NCBI GenBank assembly: GCA_905195005.1
Contig: CAJJUC010000100.1
Coordinates: 1 to 8,766, forward strand
DNA length: 8,766 bases
Direction: 5' to 3'
Origin: an uncultured Eubacteriales bacterium
GTDB taxonomy: Bacteria; Bacillota; Clostridia; UMGS1883
The notes beneath the pieces are model-generated. The model worked only from the letters and a program-made list of their open reading frames with translations. It was not told the origin of the DNA and made no database searches. Positions 1 through 6,254 of this stretch are shown here, piece after piece; positions within the stretch are counted from its first letter, which is position 1; the number at the start of each line of letters is the position of its first letter. The position numbers and the translations under genes are program-made.

Positions 1-2762
1 CGAGCACAACAGGCTCTTATGACAAAGGAAAGCACTATTATTACAGAGCGGATGATTCTGAAAAAGGAAAATGCGTTCTCCGCTACCGTGCAGGACTTAC
101 GGCAGGCGTTTACAATGTTTATGCATGGATTCCGCTCAACCATGTTGCATGGATGAATAAGGCAACGGTTAATTACTCCGGCGGAAGCGATACAATGACC
201 TATTCAAACACCGACAGCGAATCGGAGGCGGAAGCATGGCGGCTGCTCGGCACATATTATTTTGACGGCGCCGCTGAGGTTACGCTTGCTCCGAACAAGA
301 ACGCGGACGGACGGCTCGATTCGGTGAAGTTTGAGCGCGTTGCACAAACGTATGAGGTTATTATTGATGATGAAAAGGCTGAATTTACGGGCACATGGCA
401 TATCAGCAATAACACAAGTACGGTAACTCCGTATAACGGTTCTCACCATTACACAAGCGAGGTCGGCGCTTCCGCAGCATACAAGGCGGCGGTAACAGGC
501 GGTTACTACACGGTTTATGCATGGAGCATGTACAACGCAGCCGATGTTCCCGTTAAAGCGGTTATTAACACTGCGGACGGCGAGGTGATTAAATATTACC
601 ACGCAAACGAGGGAGCGCTCGGCGACTGGATGCCGATAGGCACATATAAGTTTAACAACGGCATGGCTAAAATCGTTTTAAGCGCATATGCAGGCGGTTC
701 AACCGCCCGTGCAGACGCAATAAAGCTGACGCGCGTTGACGTTACGGAAAATGAGGACATTTACGTTTCAAAAACGGGCAGCGATGAAAACGACGGCTCG
801 GCGGAGCGCCCGTATCTGACGGTTGCAAAGGCATTTGCCGCAGCTGACGCGTCCGCCGCGCTCAATGTGAACGTATATATTGACGGCGGAGAGTACGAAA
901 TCGGAAGCACGCTTAAGCTTTCGGCGCCGCAGGGCTCCTTTGCTCAGAAAAATATCACCGTAATCGGAAACGGCAGCGCCGTTTTAAGCGGCGGCAAGCG
1001 CCTTGCGCCGACATTTACGGAGTATGACGGAAAAATTGTTTGCGCCGATATAGGCACGGGTTACGACTTCCGCCAGCTGTATGTGAACGGCGAAAAAGCA
1101 ATCCGTTCGCGCTATCCGAACGTTGGCGAGCAGCTGATTCTCGGCAGCGACCTTGATCTGACGAACGGAACGGTTGCAATCGATGCATCGGCTATGACAG
1201 AGGGAATCACTCCGAACGAAACGGAAATTTCCGTTAAATCGGTTTGGGCACACAGAAGGCTGAGAATTAAAAGCATAAACGCCGGCACGGCAACAATTGC
1301 GGATGATGAGCTTAAATCGCTCAATTCCGACCAGCTTAAGCAGAACAGAGTTAGGGAAGGCGCAGGCTACTGGCTTGAAAACAATCTCGCATTTGTTGAC
1401 AATTCGGGCGAATGGTATTACAATAAATCAGAGGGGAAGCTCTACTACTTCCTCAGAGACGGAGAAGCTGCCGACAGCCTTTCGGTTGTTGTTCCGATGA
1501 CGGACACAATTATTTCCGTTGATGGAACGGCGGAGTCCCCCGCAAAAAATGTGACGCTTGAAAACCTTTCGTTTAAATATACCAACTGGGCGCAGCCGAA
1601 CGGCAGCGGATTTGCGGACATTCAGGCAAATCTGCTTGTTCCGTCCGAAAGAACCGCGAACAGTGATTTCAGATTCGGTTACGAAAAGGATTACATTCCG
1701 GGCGCAGTAAATGTTTCGTACGGCGAAAACATTAAAATAAAGAACTGCGGTTTTGAGAAGCTCGGCGGCGCCGGAATCGTATCACCGAGAAGCGTTTCAT
1801 CGCTTGAGATTTCCGATAACAGCTTTTCGGATATTGCCGCAAGCGCAATCTTTATCGGAGAGGATTTTGTAAATTCAGCATCGGATAAGTATATTCACAA
1901 AAATGTTGACATCAGCAGAAACACGATTGACGGCGTTTCGAGCGAATACTGGGGCGGTCCCGGAATCACCGTTTTCTATGTAACCGAGCTTAACATTTCG
2001 CAGAACACGCTTAGAAATCTTCCGTATACCGGCATTTCGGCAAACTGGGGCTGGGACGCTTCCGAGACGGTCAACGGGGCAAAAAATTATGTTATTGGCG
2101 GAAACAGGGTTGAAAACTACATGTCGCAGCTGCACGACGGCGGCGGAATATATGTTCCGAATCCTCTCCGCGGCGATAATAACGTTATTGAGTACAATTA
2201 TATCTCAACTCCGTATGAAGGTGCGAACGGAATATATCATGACGGTGATGGAAAATATATAAACGATTATTACAACGTAATTGAGGCGTATAAGCCGGTT
2301 GCAATTCAGAATTACGGAGATCAGGTTGCATCGAACATCACAATAAGCAATAACTTTGTAACCTCCGCAATTCAAAGCAACGGCGCGGAAAACGTGGTTG
2401 TTTCCGATAACACTGTGTTCGAAAAGGGCAGCATGCCCGCGGCTGCGCAGAGCATCGTCCGCTCCTCGGGCGCAAATCCCGAAACCGTTATTGACGGAAT
2501 TGAGGGAAGCATGGGCGGCAGCGTTACGGTTTACTACACAAATATGAGAAAGACCGACAGGCAGGCTGATTGCATCTGCGCGGTTTACAACGGCGGAACG
2601 CTTGAAAAAATATATAAGAAATCTGTTGTTCTTTCGGCGCTCACGCGTGACGGAAGCGCCTCCTGCGAGTTTGAAATCGGTGATATCAATGACAGCACGG
2701 AGCTTAAATACATGCTTTGGGACAGCATAATGACAATGATGCCTTTGAGTGAGGCGAACTGA
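1..2762 (+). CDS. Golvesin-domain and right-handed beta-helix protein, GH141-like putative glycosidase (5' end missing)
   Basis: The frame is open from base 3 with no stop, so the gene starts upstream; 919 codons are visible and it ends at TGA 2760-2762. The ATG at 153 lies inside a domain and is not the start. Two golvesin-C-like beta domains come first (about 3-345 and 354-735); each has the YxVYAW strand, then W.xxGTY and a closing D(A/S)xKxxRV strand. Next comes YVSKTGSDENDGSAERPYLT (from about 762), the usual opening of a secreted right-handed beta-helix. RQLYVNGEKAIRSRYPN (about 1072-1122) and GEWYYNKSEGKLYYFLRDGE (about 1407-1466) resemble GH141-type enzymes, a family known to include alpha-fucosidase and xylanase activities. 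Repeated helix rungs (NIKIKNCGF, SLEISDNSF, NVDISRNTI, ELNISQNTL, NITISNNFV) run to about 2440. Aspartates in LHDGGGIYV (codon 2136) and GIYHDGDG (2241, 2247) are candidate catalytic residues, by inference only. The last 80 residues form a small beta domain ending in LWDSIMTMMPL, a type seen at the ends of clostridial surface proteins. Secretion is assumed, since the N-terminus is off-window. Substrate is unknown; a polysaccharide lyase-like or purely adhesive role is the alternative. Confidence 0.85.
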   Translation, partial: STTGSYDKGKHYYYRADDSEKGKCVLRYRAGLTAGVYNVYAWIPLNHVAWMNKATVNYSGGSDTMTYSNTDSESEAEAWRLLGTYYFDGAAEVTLAPNKNADGRLDSVKFERVAQTYEVIIDDEKAEFTGTWHISNNTSTVTPYNGSHHYTSEVGASAAYKAAVTGGYYTVYAWSMYNAADVPVKAVINTADGEVIKYYHANEGALGDWMPIGTYKFNNGMAKIVLSAYAGGSTARADAIKLTRVDVTENEDIYVSKTGSDENDGSAERPYLTVAKAFAAADASAALNVNVYIDGGEYEIGSTLKLSAPQGSFAQKNITVIGNGSAVLSGGKRLAPTFTEYDGKIVCADIGTGYDFRQLYVNGEKAIRSRYPNVGEQLILGSDLDLTNGTVAIDASAMTEGITPNETEISVKSVWAHRRLRIKSINAGTATIADDELKSLNSDQLKQNRVREGAGYWLENNLAFVDNSGEWYYNKSEGKLYYFLRDGEAADSLSVVVPMTDTIISVDGTAESPAKNVTLENLSFKYTNWAQPNGSGFADIQANLLVPSERTANSDFRFGYEKDYIPGAVNVSYGENIKIKNCGFEKLGGAGIVSPRSVSSLEISDNSFSDIAASAIFIGEDFVNSASDKYIHKNVDISRNTIDGVSSEYWGGPGITVFYVTELNISQNTLRNLPYTGISANWGWDASETVNGAKNYVIGGNRVENYMSQLHDGGGIYVPNPLRGDNNVIEYNYISTPYEGANGIYHDGDGKYINDYYNVIEAYKPVAIQNYGDQVASNITISNNFVTSAIQSNGAENVVVSDNTVFEKGSMPAAAQSIVRSSGANPETVIDGIEGSMGGSVTVYYTNMRKTDRQADCICAVYNGGTLEKIYKKSVVLSALTRDGSASCEFEIGDINDSTELKYMLWDSIMTMMPLSEAN

Positions 2763-2777
2763 TAAAAAACAATTAAT

Positions 2778-2784
2778 CGGGGTG
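2778..2784 (+). promoter_or_regulatory. Ribosome binding site of the response regulator
   Basis: CGGGGTG lies 5 bases before the ATG at 2790 and supports that start. No promoter-like sequence is visible in the 27-base gap after the upstream gene, which suggests read-through from it. Confidence 0.6.
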
Positions 2785-2789
2785 AAAAA

Positions 2790-3992
2790 ATGCCGGAGCT
2801 TTACAATTTGATTTTGGTTGACGATGAGGACGATATCAGAGACGGACTTAAGGATATGATTGACTGGGAAAGCATCGGCTTTAGAGTTGCGGCAGCTTTT
2901 TCGGACGGGGACAAGGCGCTTGAATACGTCTTGTCCAACCCGGTTGACGCGGTTCTGACGGATGTTAATATGACATCCGTTTCGGGACTTGCGCTTGCGC
3001 GCGGCATACGCAGCTCAAAGCCCGATATAAAGGTTGTCATTCTCAGCGGCTACAAGCAGTTTGAATATGTGAAAAGCGCCATGGAATACAGTGTTGAGGC
3101 ATATCTGCTCAAGCCCACCAACCTCAGCGAGGTTGAGGAAATTTTTGCCAAAATCAAACTGAAAATCGATGAGGAAGAGGAGGAGCGCAAGCGCAGCAGG
3201 CAAATAATCGAACGCCTTGAAAGGACGAATATGTTCCTGAAGCAGGAAATTTTAAGCAAGCTCTTTTCGGGTGAATACGCAGGAAAAAAAGAAGAGCTCC
3301 GAAAAAGCATTTCCGTTTTGAACGACGGAACATTTCTTTCAGGCTGCTGCTGTGTTTACAGCGTGAAGCTGCCGGAACTCCCCGATGACGGAATCGTTTC
3401 AACCTTGCAGAAATTTTTCAATAAAAAGCTTCCGGGAGTATCCTTTTCGTCATATTCGGAAAACGGCAGAATCGTGCTGCTTGCATGTGCGGAGAATCGG
3501 GCGGAGGATGTTCCGGCACAGTGCGATATTTATATCAATTCCGTGTGCAAAAAAATTAAAAGTGTGCTCGGCACGGAAATCACGGCAGAGCTTTCCGGGA
3601 GCTATCAAAATATTTTTGAATTTGCCGACAGTATTAACAAATCGGGTGAATCGCATTATTCGGGCGATGACGAGGTTATTCTGCAAACGATGGAATATAT
3701 TGATGAAAATTACATGAAGGAAATTCAGCTTGCCGATGTTGCCGGGCATGTTCATTTGAGCGAATTTTATTTCAGCCGCCTTTTCAAGAAAAAGACGGGC
3801 GAAACGTTCACGGAGTGCCTTAAGCGCAAGCGCGTTCATAAGGCAATGGAGCTTTTGAGAAACAAAGCGGCAAAGCTTGACGATGTTTGCGAACAGGTGG
3901 GATACAAAAGCACAAAGTATTTCGTGAAAATTTTTGCCGAGGTATCGGGAATGAGCGTTTCGGAATACAGGAAGCATATTAACAAGCAATAG
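2790..3992 (+). CDS. YesN-like response regulator: REC domain plus AraC-type DNA-binding domain
   Basis: This is a two-component transcription regulator of 400 residues. The N-terminal receiver domain (about 5-122) has the acidic pair D11/D12, phospho-acceptor D58 in LTDVNM, the switch serine S86 in ILSGY and lysine K108 in LLKP, so it should be phosphorylatable. A charged helix with five consecutive glutamates (128-132) links to a middle region of about 140 residues that I cannot assign. The C-terminus (about 296-399) is a double helix-turn-helix of the AraC family: LADVAGHVHLSEFYFSRLFK, then a second HTH with VCEQVGYKSTKYFVKIF. YesN-type regulators usually work with a membrane histidine kinase and control nearby carbohydrate genes. 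No kinase is in the window; it may lie upstream. At 400 residues it is shorter than many YesN proteins of about 500. The receiver also has DVNMTSVSG where family members usually have D.RMP..dG, so the proline after the methionine is absent. It lies 27 bases after the beta-helix gene and is probably co-transcribed with it. Confidence 0.93.
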   Translation: MPELYNLILVDDEDDIRDGLKDMIDWESIGFRVAAAFSDGDKALEYVLSNPVDAVLTDVNMTSVSGLALARGIRSSKPDIKVVILSGYKQFEYVKSAMEYSVEAYLLKPTNLSEVEEIFAKIKLKIDEEEEERKRSRQIIERLERTNMFLKQEILSKLFSGEYAGKKEELRKSISVLNDGTFLSGCCCVYSVKLPELPDDGIVSTLQKFFNKKLPGVSFSSYSENGRIVLLACAENRAEDVPAQCDIYINSVCKKIKSVLGTEITAELSGSYQNIFEFADSINKSGESHYSGDDEVILQTMEYIDENYMKEIQLADVAGHVHLSEFYFSRLFKKKTGETFTECLKRKRVHKAMELLRNKAAKLDDVCEQVGYKSTKYFVKIFAEVSGMSVSEYRKHINKQ

Positions 3993-4002
3993 GGAAAAAA
4001 GA

Positions 4003-4038
4003 GGGGGGGCTGTAGCATTTTGCCGCAGCCTCCGTTTT
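4003..4038 (+). terminator. GC-rich intercistronic hairpin, possible weak terminator or attenuator
   Basis: GGGGGCTG (4005-4012) pairs with CAGCCTCC (4026-4033), 8 base pairs with one G-U, around a 13-base loop; the stem follows a run of seven G and is followed by GTTTT. An A-run at 3995-4000 could extend the pairing with the T-run. The T-tract is only four bases, so termination may be partial. The stem ends 8 bases before the ribosome binding site of the next gene, so it could also act as an mRNA-stability or processing element. Confidence 0.45.
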
Positions 4039-4041
4039 GAG

Positions 4042-4048
4042 AAAGGAG
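4042..4048 (+). promoter_or_regulatory. Ribosome binding site that fixes a TTG start
   Basis: AAAGGAG lies 8 bases before TTG 4057. The first in-frame ATG is the Met inside the catalytic GDSM block, so it cannot be the start. This strong site makes TTG the supported start. Confidence 0.75.
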
Positions 4049-4056
4049 CGAAGCCT

Positions 4057-4998
4057 TTGACTTCTTTATTTGATAAATTAAGGGATAACGCGGCGGTGTG
4101 CTTTTTCGGCGACAGCATGACGGCAGGCGGAGCATGGATTGCCGAAATATATCAGAACCTTATCGATAGTTATCCGCACAGGGGAATAAAACTGTACAAC
4201 TGCGGAGTTGCCGGCGACAAATCGTCCCATGCGATTGACAGACTTTACGGCGATTGCCTTATCTACAACCCCGACTGCGTTTGCGTGATGTTCGGAATAA
4301 ACGATATTGATATAAATGCGTATCTTGAAAATGACGGGGAGAGGCAGCGCAGCGCAATGGAGCTTTACGAAAAAAGCATGAGAAAAATCGTTTCGGAATG
4401 CAAGGCAGGCGGCGCGGAGGTGATATTGTGCACACCGCCGCCGTACGATGAGATTTCTGACGTTCCTGCGGCAAATTGCAGATGCGGAAGCGGCATTGAC
4501 CAATGCGCGGAATTTGTTAAAAAGCTTGCTGAGGAATACGGCTGCGTGCTCGCGGACTTTAACCGCCGGTTTAAAAGCAATGCGGATAAGCTGCCGCTTA
4601 TCAGACCCGACAGGATTCATCCGAACGAAAACGGCTGTCATCTGATGGCACGGGCTTTCATGGATACAGTTGGAATAGAGCACGGAGCTGCGTGCGCGGA
4701 GCTTTCCGCGGAGAATCAGTCGCGCTATGAAACCGAGCAAAAGCTCAGAACGCTTGCATATGTGAACTACGGCAAGCTTTATCCGCAAAGAATGCTTGAT
4801 ATATTGGAGAAATACGAGCTTGTAAAGCGCAAAATAGCGGAGTTTGACCCGGAAAACGATAATGTGTTCAGCATGGAATCAATGATAGAATACAAAAAAG
4901 AGGCGCTCTATGAACAGCAGCTGCGCGCCGCGCTTATCGAAAAAACCGTGAATATTTATAAAGCGGCGGACAAGAAACGGAGAAACTGCAATGCTTGA
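4057..4998 (+). CDS. SGNH/GDSL-family hydrolase (probable cytoplasmic carbohydrate esterase)
   Basis: This 313-residue protein of the SGNH hydrolase fold probably removes acetyl or other acyl groups from a sugar substrate. All four blocks are visible: FFGDSMTAG with nucleophile S20, NCGVAGDKSS with oxyanion G53, FGINDID with N82, and RPDRIHPNENG with D185 and H188. The protein starts at TTG and has no signal peptide or membrane segment. It has 14 cysteines, including NCRCGSGIDQC at 140-150, which suits the reducing cytoplasm better than the exterior. After the catalytic domain comes a tail of about 100 residues (from about 214), mostly charged and likely helical, that I do not recognise; it may serve oligomerisation or substrate binding. 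The gene overlaps the next by 8 bases, so the two are probably translationally coupled. The neighbouring CE15-like esterase and GH141-like enzyme suggest de-esterification of plant cell-wall oligosaccharides after import. A lysophospholipase-type role cannot be excluded. Confidence 0.9.
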   Translation: MTSLFDKLRDNAAVCFFGDSMTAGGAWIAEIYQNLIDSYPHRGIKLYNCGVAGDKSSHAIDRLYGDCLIYNPDCVCVMFGINDIDINAYLENDGERQRSAMELYEKSMRKIVSECKAGGAEVILCTPPPYDEISDVPAANCRCGSGIDQCAEFVKKLAEEYGCVLADFNRRFKSNADKLPLIRPDRIHPNENGCHLMARAFMDTVGIEHGAACAELSAENQSRYETEQKLRTLAYVNYGKLYPQRMLDILEKYELVKRKIAEFDPENDNVFSMESMIEYKKEALYEQQLRAALIEKTVNIYKAADKKRRNCNA

Positions 4999-6034
4999 AA
5001 AAATGATAAATGAAAGAAAACTGCCCAAGCTTTCCGAACGAGAAAAAATGCTTGAAATTCTGCAAAGAGAGGAGTACGGATTTATCCCTCCGAAGCCCGA
5101 TAAATTTACGTTTACGGAGGAAAAGGGCATTGTGCCGAACTTTTGTGCAGGAAAAGCAAGCCTGAGCAAAATAATGCTTTCATCGGAGATAAACGGAAAA
5201 ATATTCAGTTTTCCGATGTATGCCGCAATTCCCGAGGCGGACGGAAAAATTCCTTTTTTCGTACATATTAATTTTCGCAGCTGCGTTCCCGACAGATATA
5301 TGCCGACGGAGGAGCTTATCGATAACGGATTCGCTGTGCTGTCGTTTAATTATGAGGACGTCACAACCGACGACGGGGATTTTACAAGCGGGCTTGCCGG
5401 GATTATATTCCCCGAGGGAAAGCGCACCGAGCGCGCCCCGGGAAAAATTGCGCTGTGGGCTTGGGCGGCAATGCGCTGCATGGATTATGCGGAAAGCAAT
5501 CCGCAGCTTGACTGCAAAAGGTCGGTCGTTTGCGGACATTCGCGGCTCGGGAAAACGGCGCTGCTCACAGGCGCGTTTGATGAACGCTTTGCATTTTCGT
5601 ATTCAAACGATTCGGGTTGCTCAGGGGCTGCATTGTCACGCGGCAAAACAGGGGAAACCATTTCCGACATCTGCGGGCGTTTTCCGTTCTGGTTCTGCGA
5701 AAAATATAAGACATATGCAGGAAATGAAGCCGAGCTGCCGTTTGACCAGCATTTCCTGCTTGCGGCAACGGCTCCGCGCTTTGCATATGTTGCAAGCGCG
5801 GCGGAGGATTTGTGGGCAGACCCTGTTTCCGAGCTGCTTTGCTGCGCGGCGGCAAGCCGGGACTTTATAAAAAACAATGCCGCGGAGCTAAGCGGTGCGG
5901 AGAATATCGGTGAAAGCCGCAATCTTCACGGCGACAGAATCGGTTATCACATAAGGCACGGAAAGCACTATTTCAGCCGCGAGGACTGGAATCGGTTCAT
6001 AAGCTTTTTTCGTTATAAAACCGATATAGAATGA
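4991..6034 (+). CDS. CE15-like alpha/beta hydrolase (glucuronoyl-esterase or acetylxylan-esterase-like), no signal peptide
   Basis: This 347-residue alpha/beta hydrolase resembles the CE15 glucuronoyl methylesterase group, whose members cut the ester between lignin alcohols, or methanol, and glucuronoyl groups of xylan. The nucleophile elbow is GHSRLGKTAL with S184. The acid is probably D207 in NDSGCSGAALSRG, 23 residues on, the same spacing as the Ser and Glu of characterised fungal CE15 enzymes from memory, but Asp here instead of Glu. The histidine is probably H326 or H323 in YHIRHGKHYFSREDW near the C-terminus. The helix-forming stretch KIALWAWAAMRCMDYAES (about 155-172) also fits the family. 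The N-terminus (MLEKMINERKLPKL) is charged and has no signal peptide, unlike classical secreted glucuronoyl esterases, so the protein should act in the cytoplasm on imported material. ATG 4991 overlaps the end of the SGNH gene (shared ATGCTTGA), with GGAG at 4979-4982, 8 bases upstream. Many databases label such proteins simply acetylxylan esterase; the exact substrate is unknown. Confidence 0.85.
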   Translation: MLEKMINERKLPKLSEREKMLEILQREEYGFIPPKPDKFTFTEEKGIVPNFCAGKASLSKIMLSSEINGKIFSFPMYAAIPEADGKIPFFVHINFRSCVPDRYMPTEELIDNGFAVLSFNYEDVTTDDGDFTSGLAGIIFPEGKRTERAPGKIALWAWAAMRCMDYAESNPQLDCKRSVVCGHSRLGKTALLTGAFDERFAFSYSNDSGCSGAALSRGKTGETISDICGRFPFWFCEKYKTYAGNEAELPFDQHFLLAATAPRFAYVASAAEDLWADPVSELLCCAAASRDFIKNNAAELSGAENIGESRNLHGDRIGYHIRHGKHYFSREDWNRFISFFRYKTDIE

Positions 6035-6040
6035 TATGCG

Positions 6041-6086
6041 GAGGACTGCGGCGAGGTGCAGGTGACTTTTGCCGCGGCTCTTTTTT
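6041..6086 (+). terminator. Rho-independent terminator after the esterase genes
   Basis: GCGGC (6048-6052) pairs with GCCGC (6071-6075). Inside it AGGT pairs with ACTT (one G-U) around a loop, and outside it GAG (6041-6043) can pair with CTC (6078-6080). A run of six T follows at 6081-6086, with a second T-run at 6092-6097. It starts 7 bases after the stop codon and should separate the carbohydrate genes from polA. Confidence 0.7.
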
Positions 6087-6116
6087 GTAAATTTTTTGTT
6101 TCGCATCTACTAATGA

Positions 6117-6145
6117 TTGACACAGAGTGCCTGAACGGGTATAAT
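6117..6145 (+). promoter_or_regulatory. Consensus sigma-A promoter of polA
   Basis: TTGACA (6117-6122), a 17-base spacer and TATAAT (6140-6145) match the vegetative consensus in all twelve positions. Transcription would begin near 6152, giving a leader of about 100 bases before the TTG start of polA. No operator-like inverted repeat overlaps it, which suits constitutive expression. Confidence 0.9.
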
Positions 6146-6166
6146 AGAATATATCGGAAAACTACA

Positions 6167-6253
6167 ATGAATTTTTATACACTGACGGAGCGGCGGAAAA
6201 TTAATCGGAATGATTATTCACCGCAGACGGCATCAACGGAGGGGGAGCTTTGA
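6167..6253 (+). other. 28-codon ORF in the polA leader (possible leader peptide)
   Basis: ATG 6167 opens a 28-codon frame (MNFYTLTERRKINRNDY..., ending EGEL) that stops at TGA 6251-6253, one base before the polA TTG at 6255. It has no clear ribosome binding site of its own, and I recognise no protein family. It could be a chance frame or a coupling ORF whose terminating ribosomes restart at polA. It spans the polA ribosome binding site. Confidence 0.25.
6238..6245 (+). promoter_or_regulatory. Ribosome binding site that fixes the polA TTG start
   Basis: GGAGGGGG lies 9 bases before TTG 6255. The longer frame from ATG 6210 would add an arginine-rich stretch (MIIHRRRHQRRG) untypical of the family and has no ribosome binding site. 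The TTG start puts the conserved DGNS motif at residue 12, where polymerase I normally has it. Confidence 0.8.
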
Positions 6254-6254
6254 A

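Larger units (their letters stand above)
6035..6254 (+). other. Intergenic boundary and polA leader region
   Basis: This 220-base gap holds, in order, a stem-loop with a T-tract, a consensus promoter, a leader of about 100 bases with a 28-codon ORF, and the polA ribosome binding site. No RNA gene is recognisable. Confidence 0.8.

Noticed and set aside
153..155. ATG 153 as the start of the beta-helix gene
   Set aside because: The frame is open to base 3 and the upstream codons encode the first half of a golvesin-type domain, so the gene continues beyond the window.
1396..1424. Promoter-like TTGACA, 17 bases, TACAAT inside the beta-helix gene
   Set aside because: It matches 11 of 12 consensus bases but lies mid-gene with no start or transcription unit after it; chance or a spurious internal promoter is likelier.
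3993..4033. Minus-strand terminator reading of the intercistronic hairpin
   Set aside because: The reverse strand has a good T-run after the stem, but no minus-strand gene exists nearby to be terminated.
3450..4118. Long minus-strand ORF of 222 codons
   Set aside because: It is antisense to the regulator and SGNH genes, lacks recognisable motifs, and is explained by the codon bias of the + strand genes.
5220..5870. Plus-strand ORF of 216 codons inside the CE15-like gene
   Set aside because: It is an out-of-frame shadow; the overlapping frame has the clear catalytic motifs.
6210..6254. Longer polA start at ATG 6210
   Set aside because: It has no ribosome binding site and would add an arginine-rich stretch unlike other polymerase I proteins; TTG 6255 has a strong site at proper spacing.
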